Position numbers and translations under genes: made by a program. A stretch of 64,000 nt of DNA from Chryseobacterium shigense (GTDB lineage: Bacteria; Bacteroidota; Bacteroidia; Flavobacteriales; Weeksellaceae), in contig NZ_FTNY01000002.1 of assembly GCF_900156575.1 (NCBI RefSeq), forward strand, positions 248,001 through 312,000. The letters run 5' to 3'. This document shows, piece by piece, positions 51,492 through 58,858 of this stretch. How positions within the stretch are numbered: position 1 is the stretch's first letter; every line of letters starts with the position of its first letter. Below the pieces are notes generated by a model that ran no database searches, had not been told where the DNA came from, and worked only from the letters and a program-made list of their open reading frames with translations.

Positions 51492-52040
51492 TTATTTCTT
51501 CAACTGATCAATTTCATTTTGAAGCTGGCTGATAATATCTTTTAAGGCTTTGATTTCATTTTTATTGGAATTCACATTGCTTTTAAGGATGACATTCTTA
51601 GCTCTTTCGTTGTGATCTTCGTCATCTTCATCTTCATTGATCTCCTCGATATCCTCCTGAATATCTTCAATATCCTCATTGATCTCTTCAATATCTTCGC
51701 TGATCTCCTCAATGTCTTCACTGATCTCTTCAATATCTTCCTGGATGTCTTCAATATCTTCACTGATTTCCTCAATATCTTCCTGGATATCTTCAATTTT
51801 TTCATGGCTTTTATTAACCGACATCTGGATAAAAATAGCGAGATATATGGCTTCCAGAGAAACCACTGTGGTAAGGATCAAAAGCATTTTATCAAACTCA
51901 ACAAGATTGAGCATTGGTAATAGAAATGAAGTGATAAAGAATAAAGTATGAACGATCAGTGAAGGTATAGAACCTACCCACCAGGTAATTCCGTTCGCTA
52001 TTTTTTCTAATACTTCTGTTTTTTCTGTTTCTTTTTTCAT
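51492..52040 (-). CDS. DUF1003-like membrane protein with a heptad-repeat coiled coil
   Basis: The 182-residue protein has two transmembrane helices (SLIVHTLFFITSFLLPMLNL and MLLILTTVVSLEAIYLAIFI) with the segment LTTVVSLEAIYLAIFIQMSV, typical of the DUF1003/low-affinity-iron-permease-like group. After residue 75 there are about eight heptads of the form I-E-(D/E)-I-(Q/S/N)-E-D, then a basic region and a final leucine heptad (IKALKDIISQLQNEIDQLKK). The DNA for the heptads is a 21-bp tandem repeat (about 51633-51790). The acidic coiled coil probably faces the cytoplasm and oligomerises. The function is unknown; iron transport is not supported by any motif here. Confidence 0.75.
   Translation of the reverse strand: MKKETEKTEVLEKIANGITWWVGSIPSLIVHTLFFITSFLLPMLNLVEFDKMLLILTTVVSLEAIYLAIFIQMSVNKSHEKIEDIQEDIEEISEDIEDIQEDIEEISEDIEEISEDIEEINEDIEDIQEDIEEINEDEDDEDHNERAKNVILKSNVNSNKNEIKALKDIISQLQNEIDQLKK
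51633..51790 (-). repeat. 21-bp coding minisatellite in the DUF1003-like gene
   Basis: The minus strand carries seven to eight near-identical 21-bp units, each encoding I-E-(D/E)-I-x-E-D. Exact units recur in varied order (types with Q, S or N at position five), which suggests expansion by slippage or unequal recombination with later shuffling. Confidence 0.7.
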
Positions 52041-52051
52041 CCTTTCCTGTT

Positions 52052-52822
52052 TTATAAGAGTTCCTTTGTCACTCCGAGGCCAAATAGCGCAAAATCATAT
52101 TTAGCAGGATCATTCCCGTCAAATTTTCTGATGGCTGCGTCCAGTTCTTCCACGGTTTTCCAGTCATTCTGCGTTCTGGAAACCAGACCTAGTTTCCTTG
52201 AAATATTCCCTGTATGTACATCCAAAGGAATAGATAAGTGCTTCTGATCAATATTTTTCCAAATACCAAAATCTACGCCATGTTTATCTTTTCGTACCAT
52301 CCAGCGAAGGAACATAATAATCCTTTTGGAAGAAGAGTTTTTGTAGGGCGAACTAACGTGTTTATGACTTCTGTGTTTCTCTGTTTCCAGAAAACTTTCC
52401 CTGAATCTTTCAATGGCATGAAGAAAATTAGTCTCCGGATCCTTTACTATAAATAAATTTTCAAGACTTTCATTGTCTTTATAGATCTTATTGAATTGCC
52501 TGATGAAATAAGCAAAATCCTCTCCGTTAAAAGTTCTGTGGATACTTTGGTTCTGAAGGATTTCCAAGTCTTTTTCCGAATGGTTTAACACAAAATCATA
52601 TGGAGAATTCCCCATAATATCAAGCATTTTATCCGCAGATTTAATGATTGATTTTCGGTTTCCCCAGGAAATAGTAGCCGCCAGAAAACCGGCAATTTCT
52701 ACATCCTGTTTTAAAGTAAAGCGGTGCGGAATCTGTATGGGGTCGTCTTCTATGAAATCCGGACTGTTGTACTGATCTGCTTTTTCGTTCAAAAAGCTTT
52801 TTAGTTCTTCAAAATTAAGCAT
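52052..52822 (-). CDS. TIGR02757 (DUF2400) family protein
   Basis: The 256-residue protein has the family's recognisable segments: DPIQIPHRFTLKQDVEIAGF, LAATISWGNRKSIIKSADKM, FLRWMVRKDKHGVDFGIWK and the C-terminal IPLDVHTGNISRKLGLVSR followed by DPAKYDFALFGLGV. The C-terminal part resembles a helix-hairpin-helix DNA-glycosylase-type fold, but a function is not established to my knowledge. It lies 7 bp after the RNase Z gene on the same strand and is probably cotranscribed with it. Confidence 0.88.
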   Translation of the reverse strand: MLNFEELKSFLNEKADQYNSPDFIEDDPIQIPHRFTLKQDVEIAGFLAATISWGNRKSIIKSADKMLDIMGNSPYDFVLNHSEKDLEILQNQSIHRTFNGEDFAYFIRQFNKIYKDNESLENLFIVKDPETNFLHAIERFRESFLETEKHRSHKHVSSPYKNSSSKRIIMFLRWMVRKDKHGVDFGIWKNIDQKHLSIPLDVHTGNISRKLGLVSRTQNDWKTVEELDAAIRKFDGNDPAKYDFALFGLGVTKELL

Positions 52823-52829
52823 GCAGGTT

Positions 52830-53744
52830 TTAAATTTTTACGCTTTCGAGGGCTTTAGGAAGATAGCTGTTGGGAAAAACATTCCTGGCTTCATCCGTGA
52901 ATACGGTAAGGTCTGCATATCTATTGGAAAAATGTCCCAGGATAAGTTTTCCTACCTCAGCTTTCTGGGCAATTGTTGCCGCTTCCAAGGCCGTTGAATG
53001 CCCTGTATAGTCAGCCATTTCTTTCAAATCATGCAGGAATGTTGATTCATGATACAGAACTGTTACCTTTTTAATGATCGGAAGTATGCTTTCGAGATAG
53101 CGGGTATCACTGCAGAAAGCATATGAAACCGGAGGTGCAGGATCAATCGTCAGCACTTCATTTTTTAAAACGTAGCCATCACTTAATACGAAATCTTTTC
53201 CAGCTTTTATATTGTGATAATCACAAGATTCTATTTCACTATACTTGGCAATCTCCTTCATATTCAGATGTCTGTCTTTTGGTTTTTCCTTAAAAAGATA
53301 ACCGTTACAGTATATTCTGTGATCCAAAGGAATGGTATATACTTCTACCCTGCTGTCTTCATAGATCTTTTCGGAATAGTCTTTATCCAGCTCATGATAC
53401 ACCACTTCAAAGCCGCGGTGCGTTTCTGTGATCTGAAAGATGGTTTCCAGCATTTTTTTGATTCCCTTCGGGCCGTAAACATGCAGAGGAATATCTCTTC
53501 CAAGCAGACGGAAAGAGGCAATAAGCCCTGGTAGACCGAAACAATGATCTCCGTGAAGATGCGAAATAAAGATATGATTGATCTTTGAAAATCTTGCTTT
53601 TGCTTTTCTCAGCTGTACCTGTGTTCCTTCACCACAGTCGATCAGAAAGTGTCTTTCTTCTATTTCCAGCAGCTGGGCCGTGGGGGAAGAATTAATCGTC
53701 GGAATAGCTGAATTAAAGCCTAGTATCGTTAAATAAGTACTCAA
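52830..53744 (-). CDS. rnz: Ribonuclease Z
   Basis: The 304-residue metallo-beta-lactamase-fold protein has FLIDCGEGTQVQLRKAKARF, the zinc motif HLHGDHCFGLPGL (about residue 61), FCSDTRY and GHFSNRY, and a C-terminal HSTALEAATIAQKA motif. These are characteristic of tRNase Z, which removes the 3' trailer of tRNA precursors. The length fits the short bacterial form. It precedes the TIGR02757 gene in a likely two-gene operon. Confidence 0.95.
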   Translation of the reverse strand: MSTYLTILGFNSAIPTINSSPTAQLLEIEERHFLIDCGEGTQVQLRKAKARFSKINHIFISHLHGDHCFGLPGLIASFRLLGRDIPLHVYGPKGIKKMLETIFQITETHRGFEVVYHELDKDYSEKIYEDSRVEVYTIPLDHRIYCNGYLFKEKPKDRHLNMKEIAKYSEIESCDYHNIKAGKDFVLSDGYVLKNEVLTIDPAPPVSYAFCSDTRYLESILPIIKKVTVLYHESTFLHDLKEMADYTGHSTALEAATIAQKAEVGKLILGHFSNRYADLTVFTDEARNVFPNSYLPKALESVKI

Positions 53745-53944
53745 ATCAATAGTTTATTATAACAAATGTACGACAGAAAATCTAAACATAAATTTTAGAT
53801 TTAATTTTAAATACTGAAAAGCATAGGATTTATAAAAAGAAAAAAGCAGTAAAACCGTTTACATTGTACCGGTAGCAAAGCCTGTATGGAATTGCAGAAA
53901 ACAGCTTAATTTCCGTAAAAATCTATGGTTTTCCGTTGAATACA

Positions 53945-54520
53945 TTAATCTTTTACTTTTAAGAAATCCAGAAACAGATCCAACGCCTGTTTGCGGTGGC
54001 TTATTTTGTTTTTATCATCAGGATTCATTTCTGCAAAAGTTTTGTCATATCCCTGAGGGACAAAAATAGGATCATAACCGAAACCTTTGTGTCCTTTATT
54101 TTCTGTTAATATATTTCCATGAACTCTACCTTCGAAATACCGGGCTTCATTTTCGTCATAATAGCATAAAACTGTAATGAAATAAGCTTTTCTGTTTTCT
54201 TCTCCTTCCAATTCACCTAAAACCTTTTCCATGTTTTTCGCAAAATCATGGTCTCCTGCATAACGTGCCGAAAAAATTCCGGGTCTGCCATCCAAAGATT
54301 CAACAGCAAGACCGCTGTCATCTCCCAAGCTTGGAATTCCCGTTTTTTCAAAACAATATTTCGCTTTGATCAGAGCATTGGCATTAAAAGAATCGCCATC
54401 CTCTACAATCTCTTCATGAATATTATAATCTGTGAGGCTTTTTACTGTAAAATCATTTCCAAGGATCTGCTGAATCTCTTCTTTCTTGTGTATGTTGTGA
54501 GTAGCAACTAATAATTCCAT
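53945..54520 (-). CDS. Non-canonical purine NTP pyrophosphatase, RdgB/HAM1 family
   Basis: The 191-residue protein (start MELLVATHNIHKKEE; an ATG four codons upstream at 54532 is also possible) has the family motifs ATHNIHKKEEI, SLGDDSGLAVESLDGRPGIF, SARYAGDH, GHKGFGYDPIFVPQGYDKTF, and the ending NKISHRKQAL. It hydrolyses ITP, dITP and XTP to monophosphates and so keeps deaminated purines out of DNA and RNA. It is monocistronic or loosely linked to the CPBP gene upstream, 58 bp away. Confidence 0.94.
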   Translation of the reverse strand: MELLVATHNIHKKEEIQQILGNDFTVKSLTDYNIHEEIVEDGDSFNANALIKAKYCFEKTGIPSLGDDSGLAVESLDGRPGIFSARYAGDHDFAKNMEKVLGELEGEENRKAYFITVLCYYDENEARYFEGRVHGNILTENKGHKGFGYDPIFVPQGYDKTFAEMNPDDKNKISHRKQALDLFLDFLKVKD

Positions 54521-54578
54521 ATCTATATTCATTTTTGTCCGTTCCTCTTGTTACGGTTAATTTTATTTCTTCTTTGTC

Positions 54579-55409
54579 CTAAATTTCAGAATAATGCACT
54601 TTATATTTTTCCGTAAACAAATAATAAAATAAAGAAAAAAGCACCACTCCTACCGCCAGAATGATCCATTCTGAAATTTTGAAAGCGTCTGCGAAACTTT
54701 CGCTTTTGGTATAAGTGACCAGCATTGAAGAACACAGATTGTTAAATCCGTGCAGCAACATCGGCAGCAACAGAGACTTTGTTTTCTGATATACCAGTCC
54801 CAGCACGCAGCCCAGCAATACCGCCCCTACAAACTGCCATGGATTTCCATGAACCAGTCCGAAGATGATGGATGCATAGAAAATAGCTCTTCGGGGATCT
54901 ACGCCTTTATTTACCAATCCTTTCTGAATAATTCCTCTGAAAATAATTTCCTCAAAAATAGGCGCCATAATTACCGTCATGATGATCATAATGACCGGTT
55001 CAAAGGTCAGCTGCTCCATCAGTTGCGAGAAATATTCATAGTATTTCCCCCAGAATGGTCCTGTTATGGGAATTAGAGAGGTGATGAATTCTGAAATCAA
55101 CATCATCCCGATCATCATAGGAAATATAAGGAGGTAGGTGTAAAAATTCGTTGGAGAAAAATTAAAATTCAATTTTTTTCCTGTTGAAGGCCTCACAATA
55201 AAGAAATCAAAAAAGGCGATCGCAGTCAAAAATCCGGCGGCATTGGTCAGCATTAAAAACCAGTCTTTTAGTTCGAGATTTTCTCTGAAAGCTATTTTCC
55301 AGAAACTTCCAAAAAAAGAAACAGCCATTGTTCCTATGAATAATCCCGCCAACAAGACAAGACCTCCGATCCATGTGAAAGTAAACTTCGGATATCTGCT
55401 ATTTTCCAT
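54579..55409 (-). CDS. CPBP family intramembrane metalloprotease
   Basis: The protein (276 residues from ATG 55409) has about seven to eight transmembrane helices and the CPBP (Abi) motifs: EEIIFRG in PIFEEIIFRGIIQKG, FGLVHGNPWQFV and LHGFNN. The glutamates and histidines form the predicted glutamyl/zinc protease site, as in Rce1. Some CPBP proteins protect against bacteriocins or act in envelope maintenance. The frame is open to 55466, but the promoter (TTG-N20-TATCTTTG at 55466-55436) lies in that extension, so the ATG at 55409 (MENSRYPKFTF) is the start. Its substrate is unknown. Confidence 0.9.
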   Translation of the reverse strand: MENSRYPKFTFTWIGGLVLLAGLFIGTMAVSFFGSFWKIAFRENLELKDWFLMLTNAAGFLTAIAFFDFFIVRPSTGKKLNFNFSPTNFYTYLLIFPMMIGMMLISEFITSLIPITGPFWGKYYEYFSQLMEQLTFEPVIMIIMTVIMAPIFEEIIFRGIIQKGLVNKGVDPRRAIFYASIIFGLVHGNPWQFVGAVLLGCVLGLVYQKTKSLLLPMLLHGFNNLCSSMLVTYTKSESFADAFKISEWIILAVGVVLFSLFYYLFTEKYKVHYSEI

Positions 55410-55435
55410 GCTTTTTCTGTAAAATTTTATAAAAA

Positions 55436-55466
55436 CAAAGATAATTTTTTTGAATCCCTTAAGCAA
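55436..55466 (-). promoter_or_regulatory. Promoter of the CPBP protease gene, deciding its start
   Basis: On the minus strand TTG (55466-55464), 20 nt and TATCTTTG (55443-55436). Transcription would start near 55430, downstream of the alternative ATG at 55466. Confidence 0.6.
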
Positions 55467-55517
55467 CTAAAAAAGGAAATACTTATTTTCGCCTACTCAT
55501 CCAAATCACATTAAAAA

Positions 55518-56210
55518 ATGAACTCCGAAAAGCCTTTTCAGAGGATAGAATCTAAAATCAGTTGGTTCCCGACATTGATGCTTCAGACCCTGGTTTACGG
55601 TATGTTACTTTTGGGTTTTGCCTTTCTTATTGCTCTTCCTGCTTATGGAATTTACAAGAGAGGTATTGAAGTCATGCTTTTTCCGGCATTAATCTGTTTT
55701 CCCGTAGGACTAGGTATTCTGATTCCTACAGTAAAAGAATATCTACTTAAAAGGAATCTTATTGCAAGCAAAATCATCGTTGATGAAACCGGAATTCTGT
55801 ATTGTAATTTAAAACGTGAGGTTGTCCATCAAATTCTTTACAGTGATCTTGTTTCTTCCGGCAAAGACTATGATGTTTTATCAGTGAGTACCGGAAGCAG
55901 CGGAATGATGCCTCTGCTTGAAGTCTTTACCGGATCTGAAAAAGAAGCCGCGAAACCTTTGCGTATCGAAATGAATCTTCCGTTGCACGTTGTCAAAGAC
56001 CGTTATACATTATATGCCCATCTTTTGAGAGGAATCAGTGTTTTCCGACCGGAACTGAAAATCGCCCCACAGGTTTTTAATAATTATTTTATTGATCCTG
56101 AAACCTGGGAAGTGAATAAAAAAGGGGCAAAATATTTATTTTTAATCATCCTTTTAGCCACGCTCTTTATCTGCGGGCTTATTGTTTGGCTGGTCTTTTC
56201 TTTTGGTTAA
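55518..56210 (+). CDS. Membrane protein of unknown function (paralog A)
   Basis: The 230-residue protein has two N-terminal transmembrane helices (about residues 20-45 and 52-75), a cytoplasmic or periplasmic domain with KIIVDETGILYCNLKREVVH and QILYSDLVSSGKDYD, and a C-terminal helix (FLIILLATLFICGLIVWLVF). A segment YTLYAHLLRGISVFRPELKI is shared with the next gene. The order of elements (two helices, strand-rich domain with a VDE-x-G core, one helix) does not match a family I can name. It is followed 9 bp later by its paralog. Confidence 0.65.
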   Translation: MNSEKPFQRIESKISWFPTLMLQTLVYGMLLLGFAFLIALPAYGIYKRGIEVMLFPALICFPVGLGILIPTVKEYLLKRNLIASKIIVDETGILYCNLKREVVHQILYSDLVSSGKDYDVLSVSTGSSGMMPLLEVFTGSEKEAAKPLRIEMNLPLHVVKDRYTLYAHLLRGISVFRPELKIAPQVFNNYFIDPETWEVNKKGAKYLFLIILLATLFICGLIVWLVFSFG

Positions 56211-56219
56211 ATAGCAGAT

Positions 56220-56924
56220 ATGAAGCAGAAATTTAAAATAATGGAATCGGAGATTAACCGGCCTCTAACTTATGCTGCACTTGGTTTGGTATGGGTAACG
56301 ATCGCTGTCATAATGACTATCACCGTTTTGCTTTTTTATAAACTTTTTGAGCACGGCTTCCATGATTTGTCCTATAATCGCAGTCATTTTTTCATGATCC
56401 TTATTACCGAAGCTATCCTTATTTCCTGTTGTCTATTTCTGATTATTCATATCGTTGGTGCAAAGAAAAAATACTTCAAAAGAATTGTCGTTGATGAAAA
56501 TGGCGCTCACGTTTACAATTATAAAAAAGAGCTCATTGACAACACATTATATTCTGATTTATGTAAATCTAAGGATCCTTTTCTCCCTGATGTCAGTGAC
56601 AACACGAGTACACAACCTTCCTTTACCAAATCATTAAGAATCTTCAGGAAAAATAAGTCAAATCAAATTGAGACCACTTTTATTGATTTTAATTACAGTT
56701 ATTACCAATTTAAAAACAAGTCTGAACTCTACAGACATTTTCTGCAGGGAATACAAATATTCAGACCGGATCTTACCATTGGACAATATACCCTTGAAGA
56801 ATATAATCTGACAGACAAAACAAGTTATGTTCAAAAATGGAAAGGTCTTGAATGGCTTATCACCCTTCTTTTCATGGCTGTTCTTTTTGGGCTATTGTAT
56901 CTGTTGGTGCTTTTTTTGAAATAG
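56220..56924 (+). CDS. Membrane protein of unknown function (paralog B)
   Basis: The 234-residue protein has the same architecture as its neighbour: two helices at the N-terminus, RIVVDENGAHVYNYKKELID with NTLYSDLCKSK, SELYRHFLQGIQIFRPDLTI, and a final helix (LITLLFMAVLFGLLYLLVLF). The spacing of 9 bp suggests cotranscription. The pair looks like a tandem duplication that has diverged strongly. The function is unknown. A run of AGATGTCAGAT-type short repeats follows the stop codon. Confidence 0.65.
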   Translation: MKQKFKIMESEINRPLTYAALGLVWVTIAVIMTITVLLFYKLFEHGFHDLSYNRSHFFMILITEAILISCCLFLIIHIVGAKKKYFKRIVVDENGAHVYNYKKELIDNTLYSDLCKSKDPFLPDVSDNTSTQPSFTKSLRIFRKNKSNQIETTFIDFNYSYYQFKNKSELYRHFLQGIQIFRPDLTIGQYTLEEYNLTDKTSYVQKWKGLEWLITLLFMAVLFGLLYLLVLFLK

Positions 56925-56929
56925 AAGTT

Positions 56930-56985
56930 AGAAATTAGATGTCAGATGTCAGATGCTAGATTTCAGATGTTAGATAATGAACGTT
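56930..56985 (+). repeat. Degenerate TAGATGTCAGATG-type repeat run
   Basis: After the paralog B stop there are several imperfect 7- to 11-bp units (AGATGTCAG, TTAGATG, TCAGATG). Similar runs occur at 1757-1790 and 33018-33070, always just after a stop codon. No hairpin is obvious. Confidence 0.4.
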
Positions 56986-57197
56986 TGTATTAATAAACTT
57001 TTTAAACCACGTCCTTAAACTACCAAAATCTCTTTATTCCCCACGATAAGTACTTCTGTTAAAACTCCAATCCTTTTACTCCGGAAACCCCTTATCCATA
57101 ATCTTGCAGCTTTTCTTCAAAACTCTCAACCATTTATTCCGGTAAATTATTTGAAACCTCATAAAAAATCCCGATTTTTGCAACTTCAAAATACACT

Positions 57198-58793
57198 ATG
57201 TCAGACTTAATCAAAGAAATACAAAAAAGAAAGACTTTCGGGATTATTTCCCACCCGGATGCCGGAAAAACAACCCTTACGGAAAAATTACTTCTTTTCG
57301 GGGGGGCAATTCAGGAAGCCGGTGCGGTAAAGTCCAACAAAATAAAAAAAGGAGCTACCTCCGACTTTATGGAAATCGAAAGACAGAGAGGAATCTCTGT
57401 AGCGACTTCTGTATTGGCTTTTGAATATAAAGATCACAAAATTAACATCCTTGATACACCGGGTCACAAAGATTTTGCTGAAGATACTTACAGAACTTTA
57501 ACTGCTGTAGACTCTGTGATTGTAGTAATCGACGTTGCTAAAGGGGTTGAGGAGCAAACAGAAAAACTGGTGAAGGTCTGCAGAATGAGAAATATTCCTA
57601 TGCTAGTTTTCATCAATAAACTTGACCGTGAAGGTAAAGATGCTTTTGATCTTTTGGATGAGGTAGAACAGAAATTAGGATTAAGAGTAGTTCCGTTATC
57701 TATTCCAATTGGTATGGGAAGTGACTTTCAGGGAATTTATAATATCTGGGAGAACAATATTCAGCTTTTCCTTGAAGAAAAGAAGCAGAAAGTAGGGGAA
57801 ACCGTTAAGTTTGATGATATCAATGATCCTTCCATAGATGAGGTGATCGGAGAAAAAGCAGCTCAAAGTCTCAGAGACGAGCTTGAACTTGTACAGTCGG
57901 TATATCCTGAATTCAACCGTGAAGAATATATGGCAGGTGACTTACAACCTGTTTTCTTTGGTTCAGCTTTAAATAATTTTGGAGTCCGTGAGTTACTGGA
58001 TGCATTCATCGAAATTGCACCGATGCCCCAACCTAAAGAGAGTGATACCCGTCTTGTAAAACCTGAAGAAAGTAATTTTACGGGATTCGTTTTCAAGATC
58101 CACGCGAATATGGATCCTAAACACAGAGACCGGCTTGCGTTCGTAAAAATAGTTTCGGGAACCTTCAAAAGAAATGAAAACTATCTGTTGGTAAGAGAAA
58201 ACAAGAAAATGAAATTCTCGTCTCCCAATGCATTTTTTGCCGATAAAAAAGAAGTGGTGGATGAAAGTTTCCCTGGTGATATCGTAGGGCTTCACGATAC
58301 GGGAAGTTTCAGAATCGGAGATACATTGACTGGTGGTGAGAAATTAAGCTTCAAAGGAGTTCCCAGTTTCTCTCCGGAGCATTTCCGTTATATTAACAAC
58401 AGCGATCCGCTTAAAGCTAAGCAATTGGCTAAAGGTATTGATCAGCTGATGGATGAAGGAGTTGCCCAGCTCTTTACTATGGAAATGAATAACAGAAAGA
58501 TCATCGGAACCGTGGGTGCGCTTCAGTATGAGGTTATCCAATACCGTCTGGAGCATGAATATGGTGCAAAATGTACCTACGAACCTCTTTCAATGCATAA
58601 AGCATGCTGGATAGAAGCTGATGAAAAATCTGAAGAGTTTAAAGAATTCGCAAGATTAAAGCAGCGTTTCCTTGCAAGAGATAAATACAACCAGCTTGTC
58701 TTCCTTGCAGATTCATCATTCACGATTCATATGACCCAGGAAAAATTCCCGAATGTAAAATTGCATTTTATCAGTGAATTTCAACAAAACTAA
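57198..58793 (+). CDS. prfC: Peptide chain release factor 3
   Basis: The 531-residue translational GTPase has GTP-binding motifs SHPDAGKTTL (G1), RQRGISV (G2, with TSDFMEIE before it), DTPGHKDF (G3) and NKLDREGKD (G4). The later domains carry the RF3-specific FVFKIHANMDPKHRDRLAFV and QYRLEHEYGAKCTYEP. RF3 speeds release of RF1/RF2 from the ribosome after termination. Length and domain order are standard. It stands alone and ends in a strong terminator. Confidence 0.96.
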   Translation: MSDLIKEIQKRKTFGIISHPDAGKTTLTEKLLLFGGAIQEAGAVKSNKIKKGATSDFMEIERQRGISVATSVLAFEYKDHKINILDTPGHKDFAEDTYRTLTAVDSVIVVIDVAKGVEEQTEKLVKVCRMRNIPMLVFINKLDREGKDAFDLLDEVEQKLGLRVVPLSIPIGMGSDFQGIYNIWENNIQLFLEEKKQKVGETVKFDDINDPSIDEVIGEKAAQSLRDELELVQSVYPEFNREEYMAGDLQPVFFGSALNNFGVRELLDAFIEIAPMPQPKESDTRLVKPEESNFTGFVFKIHANMDPKHRDRLAFVKIVSGTFKRNENYLLVRENKKMKFSSPNAFFADKKEVVDESFPGDIVGLHDTGSFRIGDTLTGGEKLSFKGVPSFSPEHFRYINNSDPLKAKQLAKGIDQLMDEGVAQLFTMEMNNRKIIGTVGALQYEVIQYRLEHEYGAKCTYEPLSMHKACWIEADEKSEEFKEFARLKQRFLARDKYNQLVFLADSSFTIHMTQEKFPNVKLHFISEFQQN

Positions 58794-58809
58794 AGGGCCA
58801 TAAAAAGCA

Positions 58810-58840
58810 AAAAACCGTTCATCTGAACGGTTTTTTTTAT
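58810..58840 (+). terminator. Terminator of prfC
   Basis: Stem AAAACCGTTCA/TGAACGGTTTT followed by a run of T. Confidence 0.85.
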
Positions 58841-58858
58841 GGTATCTATTTGGATAAT

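Noticed and set aside
51572..51951. Long alternative frames on both strands across the 21-bp repeat
   Set aside because: A 21-bp repeat keeps other frames open too; only the frame with the transmembrane helices makes sense as a protein.
55410..55466. N-terminal extension of the CPBP protease
   Set aside because: The promoter TTG-N20-TATCTTTG lies in this stretch.
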